DNA of 64,000 nt from Epiperipatus broadwayi (lineage: Eukaryota; Onychophora; Udeonychophora; Euonychophora; Peripatidae), in assembly GCA_028023455.1 (NCBI GenBank), contig JAQFVV010006220.1:7979852-8043851 (forward strand), in the 5' to 3' direction. Below the pieces are notes generated by a model that saw only the letters and a program-made list of their open reading frames with translations, was not told where the DNA came from and ran no database searches. The stretch's first letter is position 1, and each line of letters begins with the position of its first letter. Position numbers and translations under genes: made by a program. This document shows, one piece after another, positions 24,357-35,290 of this stretch.

Positions 24357-24904
24357 AAATCCAACTCTAAATAAACATTAGTGTAACATATTATAACAGG
24401 CCGAGAGAGATTGCCAACTGCCGGAATGACACTGAATCAGCAATATAAAAAGGGAAAATATCAGATACCGATCAATATAAGATAACACCAGAACATAGTT
24501 AGCAAAATTAAATAATCTAGACATAGAAATTAAATGATTTACCCCTGCTAATAAGATTCATCCCTATTTCAAAAGAAAGGAGCACATATCAAAATGATAT
24601 TAACTAATAAAATAACAAATCTCTTTCCAACAAAGCAAATCCAACTCTAAATAAACATTAGTGTGACACATTACAACAGGCCTGAGAGATATATACCAAC
24701 TGTTCAGAATGACATTGAATCAGCAATATAAAAGAGAAAATATCAGATATCGATCAATATAAGATACCAGAACACAGCTAGCAAAATTAAATAATCTAGA
24801 CATAGAGATTAAATGACTTACCCTGCCAACAAGATTTACCCCTATTTCAGAACACATATCAAAATGGTATTAACTAATAATAACAAATCTCTTTCCAACA
24901 AAGC
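24357..24904 (+). repeat. two-unit tandem duplication (~270-280 bp)
   Basis: Units 24357-24636 and 24637-24904 both start AAATCCAACTCTAAATAAAC and end CTTTCCAACAAAGC, with substitutions and small gaps between them. The difference pattern suggests an old local duplication. No coding content was recognised. Confidence 0.85.
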
Positions 24905-25898
24905 TTATTTAGAAAACTTGAAAATCTTTAATAGATCTTTACTATTCATACATGATATTATAAAATAACTATTCTTTAATCTGCCTTAAGGGACAGATCA
25001 AATTTTACTTCACTGAAATATATGATTAAATGATATACAAGAAAGTGAATTATATAATACATATTTTAAAATTTATTTATGTGATCTGCTTCATTGCTTC
25101 TAAACTATTGAACCAACAGTGATTATAAGATAGTTCATATGTTCTCTTTGAAAAATCCAACGCACACAATGAGCATTGTATGTCATTTGGCCAGCTTTCA
25201 AATCAATCAACTAGCATGGTAATGTTATCACATGCAATTTATTAATTTTAAAAATCTGCACTGCAAACTGACATAATTCTCCAACTAGCACACCGATGGT
25301 TCTTCATCCTTTGGTCACTAGATGTGGTGTTCTGTTCCTGCAGACATACATGGCCATGGGAAAGGAATTCCTTGGAAGGAATCACTGATCTAGCCAGAAA
25401 ATATATTGAAGCTCCCTGAAACAAGATAAAAAGACTGTCTTGTGAAAACACCATTTCTTTTTCATGCCATTCCAAATATCCCCCTCCCCCATCTTCTTTC
25501 ACTTGGCATTTTCTAATTAAAACTTTTACACTTTAATTCTAATTTTAGAAAGATTTATAATAACAGTGCAACAAGAAAATACTTTCTTTTGTCATTTTGG
25601 CTCCAGATCTAGTTTTATTGTCTGGGTTTTATCAAATTATTGATAAATTTTTATATGCAATTAATTCATTTAAATTTATAAAATTTCTTACATTCTTTAC
25701 TTAAATTATTTTTTTTCCAATAATGCATACCTTATTTCTCTCTCTCTCACCACCATTAACATATCAAAAGTATAATTAAAATTTTCAAATACATCTTGAT
25801 AACTATATATACGTATTTAGCATTACACATATATTTTCAACATTTTATTTATTAATTAAATAAGTTTCCTAAACAAATGTAATAAAATATTTAAATAC
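24905..25898. other. non-coding stretch with a GC-richer island at 25250-25500
   Basis: Most is AT-rich. The segment 25250-25500 has clearly higher G+C and an 84-codon minus-strand open frame with no recognised domain. No consistent splice signals frame it, so I do not call it an exon. A short CT repeat occurs near 25738-25750. Confidence 0.4.
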
Positions 25899-26205
25899 AG
25901 GTATACTCTATATTCCTGGAGTTTAGTTGTAATTATAGGGATTTGAACTCAGACTTTCAAGCTCCCTTTAGCTATCTAATCTATCTAATATAACTGATAC
26001 ACATGACCACACACGTGAAAAAGATAAATGATTTCCAATATATGTATTTCATGCTGAAGCAGCACTCATCAGTTGAGGATTTGCTATCTTAATATAATCT
26101 GAGCTCTGATTATATATTTGTGTGGTAAATCTGGACCAAATGATAGGTTATATGAGATAGATTGGATAAGTCTAGGTTCAAATCCCCATATAAACATAAT
26201 AAAAA
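25899..26205. mobile_element. hammerhead foldback element, truncated copy
   Basis: The left arm is an inverted family copy (tail, B-box-like GATTTGAACTC at about 25950, ribozyme at 26035-26075). The right arm is a forward copy from GATTTGCTATCTTAATATAA (about 26078) to GTTCAAATCCCC (about 26197), from which the ribozyme core has been deleted. The inner part of the left arm and the loop are missing. The match to the two full palindromes at 31573 and 46935 defines it as the same family. No target duplication was identified. Confidence 0.75.
26035..26075 (-). ncRNA. hammerhead ribozyme, core intact, stem I shortened
   Basis: On the minus strand, CAA is followed by CTGATGA (26072-26066), stem II GTGCTG/CAGCAT with loop CTT, then GAA, stem III AT-ACAT-AT, A at the cleavage position, and TTGG. 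All invariant core positions are kept. The outer half of stem I, which in relatives pairs AATC with GATT, was removed by a deletion, so only 3-4 pairs remain. Activity is doubtful. Confidence 0.75.
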
Positions 26206-26825
26206 TAGATATAAATAAAAATATCTATTTTATTATAAGATGGAAAAATATCACCTCAGTGTAATAAATCAATGTTTCTTTAATAATTTATTTTCCAGCT
26301 TAATAATATATTCTTTATTAAATATTTTTTAAACATTTTTCAAACTTAAAAATTATGGAACTACCTTATTTCTTAAACATTTTTTTCATGAACCTAATAT
26401 ACAATGATTTTTATTTAACTTCAATTTTGCTTCATCCATCACTTAATATAAATATGGGAAGTTAGATATCATTTTTAAATATTGTATGTGATAGTTAGGA
26501 GAATGTTAAATTATATATCTAAATTATATATGCATATGTATAATCCAAATGTGTATTAATTAAATATTTAAAGACATTACAAGTATTTAATTTCAGTTCT
26601 GCCTTAGAATATTTCTTTATAATATTTAAATTTATATTCAAGTTTTGAATATGTTATATATAAATATAAGGATTTGCACATTGCATTGAAATTTATTAGC
26701 AGGTAGTTCCTTACTAACTAATGAGTAACACTGAGTGCACAAAGTAAACTCAAATGTAGATAAATAGTATTGGCAATTTAATTGACTAATTAAACATTAT
26801 ATGAATAAATTAATTTATACATATG
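26206..26825. other. AT-rich spacer
   Basis: No coding sequence, repeat end or RNA gene was recognised. Confidence 0.5.
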
Positions 26826-26830
26826 TATAT

Positions 26831-27372
26831 TGCAGTATTCAAGGTCAAGGTATAAACATATATAATTGTATAAATATAACGAATATGTAAAAGTAATAAT
26901 AATTGTATAAATAGAATAAAAGTAATAACTGTAATGTATAATAAATATGTAAAATAACTGTATAGTAATTAAGTATAACAATGTGTAAAAATTACAATGT
27001 TATTAAATCATAGACAGTTGTATAATAATAGAAAGCTTAGCTGACCTTATAGGGTCAGAAAACTATGTAAAATACCATATATGGTGAGAAACGTGAAAAT
27101 ACTGTGTGTATGTAAAAATGTAAGTGAAAACACCATATATGGTTAGGAATGCAAAAGACTCCAGAAGTCTTGAGGGGTATATAAACCCTCATAACCTGTT
27201 CTAATTGTTCTGATGTTCTGAAATGTTCTGAATACATTCCGAGTATGTTCTGAGTTTTAATTATTTTATTTCGCCTTATAATAGGCTTGAATTTAACCGT
27301 ATTAAACTATAATTTTACCATCTCAATTCTGCCTTTGTCCATTTATTTACTTGCTGGTCATAAGACACAGCA
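26831..27372 (+). repeat. 5' LTR
   Basis: It starts near TGCAGTATTCAAGG and ends GACACAGCA just before the primer-binding site. It contains two copies of the motif ACCATATATGGT (about 27074 and 27132) and TATATAAAC near 27178. The first 3 nt are uncertain because the 3' LTR differs there. Confidence 0.85.
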
Positions 27373-27376
27373 ATAT

Positions 27377-27394
27377 TGGCGCAGTCGGCACAGG
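27377..27394 (+). other. tRNA primer-binding site
   Basis: TGGCGCAGTCGGCACAGG follows the 5' LTR by 4 nt. A TGG start and this placement are standard for minus-strand primer binding by a tRNA 3' end. The tRNA species is not assigned. Confidence 0.7.
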
Positions 27395-27518
27395 AATCGA
27401 ATCAAAGAAAGTGGCAGTAATACAGGAACGGAACTGCATTAAAAATTGGCTCGGTCATCATAGGATCAAATCTCGAAATAATTGCCTAAACAGCAAGTGG
27501 ATTTGAATCAACAGAGAA

Positions 27519-28060
27519 ATGGCGAGCATAACGCAAGTTTCTATTTGCGAATTTAATGTACAAAATCCGAGTGATTGGCCACTGTATATTCAGAGAATTA
27601 AAAACTACTTTATACTAAATAGTATTACGGAGAATACTGTAAAAGTAGCCTCATTACTTTGCTTTGCAAGCGAAACAGTAATCGAAATAGCTAACAAACT
27701 GTGTGAAAATTCGCCGGAGACATAGAAATACGATGAGCTCGTAAAACAGCTAAATGAACATTTCAATCCCCAGCCATCCAAGTTTATTGTTCGATTGCAC
27801 TTTAGAAGCAGAAGGCAAAGAAAGAATGAAAAATAAAAGAATATGACATTGGTTTAAGAGAGATGGCAAGGCCATGCCTTTACGGTAAATATTTAGACAA
27901 AGCCCTTATGGAATAAATGATGATCAATTGAGGCAGATCTTATTGGCAATAAGAGATGTAACTTACGAAGAAGCTATCAGACGTGCAACAGCATATGAAT
28001 TGCAGCTTGACCAAGCAAGAGAGTTCAGAAGTTTTACGAAAACAGAACCACTTCAAACTA
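27519..28060 (+). pseudogene. gag remnant
   Basis: It starts MASITQVSICEFNVQNPSDW and reads as a capsid-like gag through ASLLCFASETVIEIANKL and YDELVKQLNEHFNPQPSKF. It is broken by TAG at 27723-27725 and later frame changes, with a further piece ILLAIRDVTYEEAIRRATAY near 27940-28000. No zinc knuckle or protease was recognised after it. The pattern fits Ty3/gypsy gag. Confidence 0.7.
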
Positions 28061-28556
28061 CAATATTTAAAGTTTGGAGTTAAACCCAAAACCGATAAAC
28101 AAATTAAATGTTTTCAATGTAGAAAAATCATCACAAAGCCCTGATTGCGTTTACCAAAACTGAAAGTTATCAAAAATAACTGAGTATCCCGAAAGATGCA
28201 CCACCATATAAGCCGAAAGAGAATTTATGCAACATGGAAAGTAGTTACCTAAAAAGTGCTACTATAGATGAATCTGATCAAATTATGATAAAAATAAAAA
28301 AAATCGACATAGAACCGCAAGTCAAAAATAATTACCCCAGCTTATTCAAAAGAATCAGAAAACAAAAACCTCACCTCTAGAAATAGAGTTAAGAGACAGA
28401 GGAAAACCTTTGTAACAAAACCTCGAAAGACCTATGCACCAAAATGGCGGATTGAAACCACCATCAACAAAACACAATTCAACGGCAAGAACTAAAACCC
28501 CTGTCTCATCTCAAAGACTATGTTAGGTGAAAAACCATACTTCTGGAGTGGGGAGG

Positions 28557-29078
28557 AGTATTCAAAAGGTATAACATATATAATTGTATAAATATAATGA
28601 ATATGTAAAAGTAATAATAATTGTATAAATAGAATAAAAGTATTAACTGTAATGTATAATAAATATGTAAAATAACTGTATAGTAATTAAGTATAACAAT
28701 GTAAAAATTACAATGTTATTAAATCATAGACAGTTATAATAATAGAAAGCTTAGCTGACTTTATAGGTCAGAAAACTATGTAAAATACCATATATGGTAA
28801 ACGTGAAAATACTGTGTGTATATAAAAACGTTAGTGAAAACACCATATATGGTTAGGAATCAAAAACTCCAGAAGTCTTGAGGGTATATAAACCCTCATA
28901 ACCTGTTCTAATTTTCTAAATGTTCTGAATACTTCGAGTATGTTCTGAGTTTTAATTATTTTATTTCGCCTTATAATAGGCTATGTATATAGTTGCATTT
29001 AACCGTATTAAACTATAATTTTACCATCTCAATTCTGCCTTTGTCCATTTATTTACTTGCTGGTCATAAGACACAGCA
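28557..29078 (+). repeat. 3' LTR
   Basis: It matches the 5' LTR from AGTATTCAA to GACACAGCA, with single-base deletions and a short insertion (ATGTATATAGTTG, about 28983). It begins directly after the purine tract. Confidence 0.85.
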
Positions 29079-29083
29079 TATAT

Positions 29084-31559
29084 GTAAACTCATTCATTTA
29101 TCATTACAATATTTTCTATTAATGGGTATCCTCTACCAGGAACATAGTGTATTCACCCAATTTGTTTAAAAATTCCAATTTTTTTGGAAAATTTACTACT
29201 TGTGGCCTTTCTTATTTTTACTGTATTATAATGAGCATTTCCTGTTTAACTTAAATAGCAGAAAGAACTTGAAACGAGTTTTTTTATTTCATTTAAAAAA
29301 ACAATATACATTTGTAATATGTTATTATATATTGTTTCACAGATTATAGACAGGCTAGAGACTATGAAAGATATCCATAATATGGAGTAGATTGAATTCA
29401 AAAGGTTTGATCAATACTGTTTTAAAGTAAATTACGACAAAGGCATTATACAAGCACCAAACTAAAAATGTATACTTTTTCACGAAATTTATTCAAATTA
29501 ACTAACAACGGATAGTTTTCTCATTTTCTTTGGTTTAGAAAGTAAAAAAAAAAATCATTAAAATAATTTATTTAAATTAGTTCCAAACAATGAGCAATGA
29601 TTTGAAACTTTTCTAATATGAAAAATAATTATAAAAGAGTTTTATTATGACAATTAATTTGTTTAATTTTATGGAAACACCATTCAAACAAATCTTCACC
29701 ATTTATCAAATAAAATAAAATTGCAAACAAAATCAAAATTATTGTTAAGGCAAGAAGTCAATTTGAATCAAATTAGTCATTTAGTTTTAGAACTAGTCCA
29801 ATTTCTGATGCATAGATTCCAAGCAAATTGATATTCAGCACCCATTTAGATTCAGCTTAGTCCATACACAATTAATCATTATCGATGAAATAGAACAGCT
29901 GTTATCCAGCACTTTGAATAGATTGATACAATTTGTTTTCTGATAGCTATTCAATATATATATACAATGTCAATCCAAATGGAATCAATGTTTCTAACAA
30001 TTGCCATAACTAAGTTAATATTTAATTTCTGACATATCTTGACTTACATGATTTAGTGCAACTGATCTGAAAGTTCTTAGATTGACTGCCAGCTATGAAA
30101 TTAGGTAAAAAAAAAACTTTTTAGTCAATAGAACAAAACAGCTGTGTTAAATCTGTCATTTTAATGCTCTGATATAACTTGACTCTTTAGCAGTTGATTA
30201 TATAATTATTTATTTCATAGATCTTTGAAATAAACGTCACTGTATTTATAAATTAAAAACATTAATTATTTAAGATATTATAAACAATTCGTTTTTTTTT
30301 TTTTACTTACAGTGGTAACATTATCAAAAATAACTCAGAATTTTGCAACTGTTATATGCCAAAAATTTGAATTATCCAGTACTAAAAAAAAAGGTTAACA
30401 CTTTTTTTTATTTATTTAGAATAAATACTTTTGTAATTCGACTACGAATCATTTCTTTCTTTTCTAAGCTAATGTATTACAGAACTTTTAATGAAAATAT
30501 CCACAGAAAAGGTAGTTTTAAAAAAAAAAAAATCAGCTTTATTACTGCCTAGCATGCTTTTGATATAACATATTTCATGGCAATCATATTACTATAAGCC
30601 ACGTTATATCAAATAAAGTTTAATATTTAAAAAAAATATATATATATATTTTGTGCATCTTTCATTAATAGTTGTGTAATAAATACTTTTATTTTATTTT
30701 TTCTTTATTATATTTATCTCATAGTCATTTCTATTCCACTCATTATAGTTATCATTAAATCATTATAATATATGCAGTATAATAAAGATTCAAAAAAAAA
30801 AAAAAACATTTAAAAAATCAGAAACAATATCAAAACAGTAATCAAATAAATAAAAAAAATTCTATTTTAATATTAGCTTGCACCTTAATGAAGTTTATTA
30901 TGTAGCTTCAGAAATGAGATATTAGAATAACTACGTTAAAAGAACAAGGCATATATATATAAAAAAATCAAGTATTATCTAGTTAGTCTTTCTATCTGCA
31001 TTTGCACAGAAAATTTAACATAATGTCCCTGTTGAGTTTCTTCATCCCTCAATTTAAATCAATGGTATTTAGAATAATAGATTAAAAAACAAGTTTTAAT
31101 CAGTCTTATAAATATTCTTAATTTTAAAACACTTTGTAGAAGGATTAAAAGCTCTTTTATGCACTGTATACAACCTCCAAGAATTTCCTTCTATTTTTTG
31201 CCTATTACAGTGAATTTGATACAGATATCCAAAAGTAAATTACTTGAATAAACATTTGAAAATCTAGATTTATATGCATTATTCTTTTTCTTTTTATATC
31301 AAGGAGAATATTAGTTTATTTTACAGAAGTCATAAATTATTGTAGCACAAAAAAATTAATAATTGTTTATTCAAGACAACTTTTTTAAAATAGCTTTAAA
31401 AAGTACAATAATAACAATGAATTGATTTCCAAAAAAATGCAAAAGTTAAAAAAAGAGAATTTATTTTAATAAAATAATCTGATTAAAGATAGCTAAAAAA
31501 TATTAAATATAATCAACATCACCAAAATGAACCATATCAAAAGAAAACATCTTTCTAAT
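29084..31559. other. AT-rich stretch without recognised gene
   Basis: No supported coding, RNA or repeat-end feature was seen. The 69-codon frame at 30343-30552 has no domain. Short TA runs occur near 30636. Confidence 0.5.
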
Positions 31560-31672
31560 CAATTATATTTAAATATAGGGGATTTGAACTCAGACTTTCA
31601 AGCACTCATTAACTGTCCACACTATTTCATATCACTGATATACATGACCACACACAAGTAGAAAAGATAAAT

Positions 31673-31727
31673 AATCACCAATAAAAGTATTTTGTACTGA
31701 ACTAGCACTCATCAGTTGGTCCAGATT
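31673..31727 (-). ncRNA. hammerhead ribozyme, left arm, degraded
   Basis: On the minus strand it keeps AATC, ACCAA and CTGATGA (31715-31709) and a five-pair stem II (GTGCT/AGTAC). The invariant G12 reads A and stem III no longer pairs. Stem I still pairs TTGGT with ACCAA and GATT with AATC. It is probably inactive. Confidence 0.7.
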
Positions 31728-31973
31728 ATCATCTCCCACACATATATACAATCAGTGCTCAGTTTATATTAAGATAGCAAATCTTCATACTTTAATGGAT
31801 AGGCTTCAATCTAATTCAATTTCCAACTCTTCAGCCATCCATATCATTGAAAATCTGATGATAGAAAATCCAAATCCCATGCTGGAGCAGATTGAAGCCT
31901 ATCCCTTAAAGTATGGAGATTTGCTATCTTAATATAAACTGAGCACTTATTGTATATATGTGTGGGAGATGAT

Positions 31974-32028
31974 AATCTTGACCAACTGATGAGTGCTGAT
32001 CCAGCATGAAATATGAATATTGGTGATT
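31974..32028 (+). ncRNA. type I hammerhead ribozyme, core intact
   Basis: In order: AATC (31974-31977), bulge TTG, ACCAA (31981-31985), core CTGATGA (31986-31992), stem II GTGCTG/CAGCAT with loop ATC, GAA (32008-32010), stem III AT-ATGA-AT, A32019, TTGGT (32020-32024) and GATT (32025-32028). Stem I pairs ACCAA with TTGGT and AATC with GATT across a one-sided bulge. Predicted cleavage is after A32019 (an NUH site, AUA). All catalytic-core bases are present. The 2-bp stem III is typical of hammerheads in Penelope-like and other retroelements, which often work better as dimers. Confidence 0.88.
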
Positions 32029-32074
32029 TTTTATTTTTTCTACATGTGTGTGGTCATGTGTATCAATAGTATGA

Positions 32075-32135
32075 GATAGTGTGGATAGTTAATAGGTACT
32101 TGAAAGTCTAAGTTCAAATCCCCTATATTTACAAT
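32075..32135 (+). other. tRNA-like segment of the hammerhead element
   Basis: GGATAGTTAATAGG is A-box-like and AGTTCAAATCCCC is a near-consensus B box (GGTTCRANNCC), spaced as in tRNA-derived SINEs. It is repeated in the other copies (47398-47453 and, inverted, near 46940-46990). It may give pol III transcription. No full cloverleaf could be drawn. Confidence 0.55.
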
Positions 32136-32191
32136 TAAGCTCCAGGTATATGAAGAATGCCTATATTTCAAATATTTTCAATTATATTTAA

Positions 32192-33756
32192 CAAAAATAT
32201 ATTTCTTTAATGAAATGCAATTAATATCAACGTGCATATGCTGGAATTCTTTTATATATCTACACGCACTTTTTGAATCAAAAACAATAATAGAGAGAAA
32301 ATAAACTCATACACAAACATATCTCCAATCATTCTTCTTTTTATATATCACAGTTTTCAAAATATCAAAAAATGTTTAATAAAAAATTTAAAATTTGAAC
32401 ATGAAAACACTTTAAATTTTTTAAGAGAAAAGAGATAGACATGATTTGAAGAAAGTAATTGCCAATGTCTAATTGTGTGGACAATCAAAATAAATTGAGA
32501 TGGTCAGTACCTATCTTACACATAGGCAAGCAAAGCATTTGCTTAAGCCATTGGTATTTGCATTCATAGCTATGACCTGAGATTTGAATTCAGACCAGAT
32601 GAAACTTAGAATCTTTTTCAAATTATAGTTTTTATTTCCGGTAGTCAAATATTAGCCAATCTAGATACCCATCCAATTATTAGTAAGAAAGAAAAATTTC
32701 GAAGTTCTACTGTTACTCCATTGAAAACTGATGGGGAGATCATCCTGTAGTGAGCTATTTAAAGATCATTTTACTTATATATATATATATATGATTATGA
32801 AATATAACGTTCTAATCATGTAAAAATTTGTTTATAGATCTCATTCCCATACAGCTGAACCTTATAGAAATGTTCTAAATACTTATGGGTAAGATAGGTA
32901 GTAACAAAATTAAGGCCCTTTTATTCTTTGCTCTAACATTTAGATATTAACAATCATCTTTTTTCTACTACTCTCTTCACAGAATACAAACAAATCTTTA
33001 GTCCTAAATATGATATGAAATCCCATCCAATCTCTTCCACTAATTTTCTAATTTATTTTTCCCATTCTTCTCCAAATTAGACTGTAAACTGGAATGGATG
33101 TACTCAATCTTTAGAAACAAAATTTCTGTAAAGTAATAATTCATTTGATTTTCTCTAAACACATGCTGATTGATTATATTTTAAATGAAGATTATTATCT
33201 GCATATATATAAATCAAAAGAATACTAAAAAATCATTAAAAGTAAAATATTTAATTTATCCTAGAAATTTCCAACTTTTTTACGTTTTTATTTACTGTTA
33301 CATCTGTAGTAATAATATAAGTATCCATTAATGACAATATAAACTATATAAATTTTTAAGAGGAATGATTGACTTATTGGTAGTAATAATATTACACAAT
33401 ATTAATTCACATATTTGAATATTTCACAATGAAACTTCATTTTTAATTGATTTTCATTAAAAAAAATATTTTCTACAAATTTATAAAATAAATTATCAGT
33501 TTTAACACAAAGAAATGTTTTTTAAAATTCATCATCATTACTATTAATAAAAATAAACTCCTTTTTCTCTTTAAAAATATGGTTCCAAGTAATCTTTCAT
33601 ATATAAAAAAAAATTATTCTATTCCCTTTTTCTTTCTAAAAACTTTTTTTTATTTTCATGAATCCATATATATTTCAATCCATTGAATATGTTTCAGACA
33701 TTTCAACTACTTTCTTGTAATCATTATCCAGGATCTACAAAGATATATATATACAT
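32192..33756. other. AT-rich stretch without recognised gene
   Basis: Nothing coding was recognised. A (TA)n run lies near 32777-32792. TTTGAATTCAGACC near 32585 is weakly B-box-like on the minus strand but lacks a matching A box, so no SINE is called. Confidence 0.45.
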
Positions 33757-34797
33757 TATTATTATAATTCAAAAAATAAATGCATACAAATTATCTAGAG
33801 AAAAGCTTTATTTAATCATAACAGTATGGTATGTTTAGCAATGAATTTGACCACTGAGTCATCATAAATGTAGCACTGAATGTAAGTGGAACGTGATATT
33901 TATAAGAGCATAACCATCACAAGCCTTGCTTTTAATCAGTGCTATGTTTATGACTACTTAGTAGTCAAAAGCATGCTAACACATACCATGCTATTAAGAT
34001 TAAATAAAGTTTTTCTCTAGATATTACATGATCACCATTTCATATGCTTACACATGCTGTTAATAAGAGTGCCAAACTCTCCATACAATAGTGCCACCAA
34101 GTGCAAACCTATATAATCAATGGATGCAGAAAGGTTTATCATAAAATCCCTATTTAGACCCTACTCAGTTTTCATCAGTGAGGAGCATTGAATTTAAGAG
34201 AACTGCACATAGATCTTAGGACCTAACGCAACTCTCCAGCAGCCACCTTTAATCTATTTGTTAACTATAAAGCTAGGAGCCCAAGAAGAAAACACCATAA
34301 TGTTTCCAACACAAGCTCATTCTCTTGTATGTTTTGGAGATTTTATACCCATTGTGCCCATAGAATAATAGTGATTGTGATTTTTGAAAAATCGAAGACA
34401 CCAAAATGTACAGATGTTGAACTGAGCTCAGATCTATATGACTATACAAGCAGATGAGCTTGGGTTAAAAACATTATGGTGTTTTCATTTTGGGCTCCTA
34501 GCTTTATAGTGAACTAAATAGGTAAAAGGTAGCTGGCTGTTGGAGGATTGCATTCTTCCCAAGATCTAAGTGCAATACTCTCAAATCCAAGGCTCCTCAT
34601 TGATGAAAGCCATAAGCTAGAAACTAGTCTGGGAAAATTGGATAAGTAGGCACTAGATAGGGATTTTATGCACAAACTTTCCTGCATCCATTGATTATGA
34701 AGTCTTGCACTCAGTGACATTACTGCATGGAGAGATTGGTATTCTTATTGTCTCTAGATACTTTGTATGTATTTATTTTTTGAATTACATTATTATT
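33757..34797. mobile_element. composite foldback element, family F
   Basis: Outer arms 33757-33800 and 34747-34797 are inverted (AATTCAAAAAATAAATGCAT versus its complement near 34778). Within them, inner arms begin CTCTCCATACAATAGTG (34077) and end inverted at CATGGAGAG (34734), with further inverted matching toward the centre (arms reaching about 34320 and 34440). The left arm is split by a smaller inverted-repeat element (33796-34021). Copies of the inner family occur at 36448-36875 and 51088-51212. No coding capacity or clear target duplication was seen. Confidence 0.65.
33796..34021. mobile_element. MITE-like inverted-repeat element
   Basis: The 226-bp segment has about 40-bp ends, starting TCTAGAGAAAAGCTTTATTT and ending with the inverted form, with few mismatches. 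TA flanks are possible on both sides. The centre contains the palindrome GACTACTTAGTAGTC. It is non-coding. It may have inserted into the left arm of the surrounding foldback. Confidence 0.6.
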
Positions 34798-35290
34798 ATA
34801 AGTATATAATTTTTAACTCATAATATAATAACATTTCTTTAGTATCTACACATATTTGTTTTCTTTATATATATATTTTACTATTATTATTATTATTATT
34901 TACCTCCCCCTATTCTTAATTATTTTAATTTTTTATTATATCTTATAAAATGAATGAAATTTTTATGTATTACTCTTAATTAAAATCATTATTAAACAAT
35001 TTGTTCTATTTAAAATGGGTTTTCCTTTATTAATATATAAACTTTCTTTTAACATTCTTTCCTTATATAATTTCACATTTTCTAACATGTTAAAAAAAGT
35101 TTATAAGAAAAGAGCTTTTAAATAGAACAAATTATTAAATAATGGTTTTAATTAAAATAACTATACAAAGAGTAATATATAAAAGTTTCATTCAAAAATT
35201 GGTTTAAAATAATAAAGAATAGGGGGAGATAAGTAATAGAAATGTTATTATATTATGAGTTAAAATTATATACTTATAATAATGTATATA
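34786..35290. repeat. large inverted repeat (~500 bp)
   Basis: Left arm 34786-35015 and right arm 35113-35290 are inverted copies. Matching anchors are CCTCCCCCTATTCTT with AAGAATAGGGGGAG, and ACAATTTGTTCTATTT with AAATAGAACAAATT. The loop is about 95 nt. It directly adjoins the foldback to its left. No coding capacity was seen. Confidence 0.75.

Larger units (their letters stand above)
26831..29078 (+). mobile_element. LTR retrotransposon with both LTRs, pol deleted
   Basis: Two direct LTRs (26831-27372 and about 28557-29078) flank a 1.2-kb interior holding a primer-binding site, a gag remnant and a purine tract (TGGGGAGGAG, about 28549-28558). TATAT occurs on both sides (26826-26830, 29079-29083) as a 5-bp target duplication. 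Protease, RT and integrase are absent. The gag wording suggests Ty3/gypsy. The LTRs differ by several small deletions, so the insertion is not recent. Confidence 0.85.
31573..32178. mobile_element. palindromic hammerhead retroelement, full copy
   Basis: The 606-bp element is flanked by the 13-bp duplication CAATTATATTTAA (31560-31572, 32179-32191). The left arm 31573-31812 is the inverted form of the right arm 31889-32128, with a 76-nt loop (31813-31888). The right end has an extra 50-nt tail absent from the left end. Each arm carries a hammerhead ribozyme and a tRNA-like segment in outward order. There is no protein-coding capacity. The long duplication implies RNA-mediated insertion, and the inverted-plus-tail layout is that of Penelope-like elements. 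Confidence 0.85.

Noticed and set aside
25248-25502. 84-codon minus-strand frame as a host exon
   Set aside because: No recognised domain, no coherent acceptor/donor frame, no neighbouring exons.
32490-32650. Possible tRNA-derived SINE on the minus strand
   Set aside because: Only a weak B-box-like string; no A box at proper distance and no target duplication.
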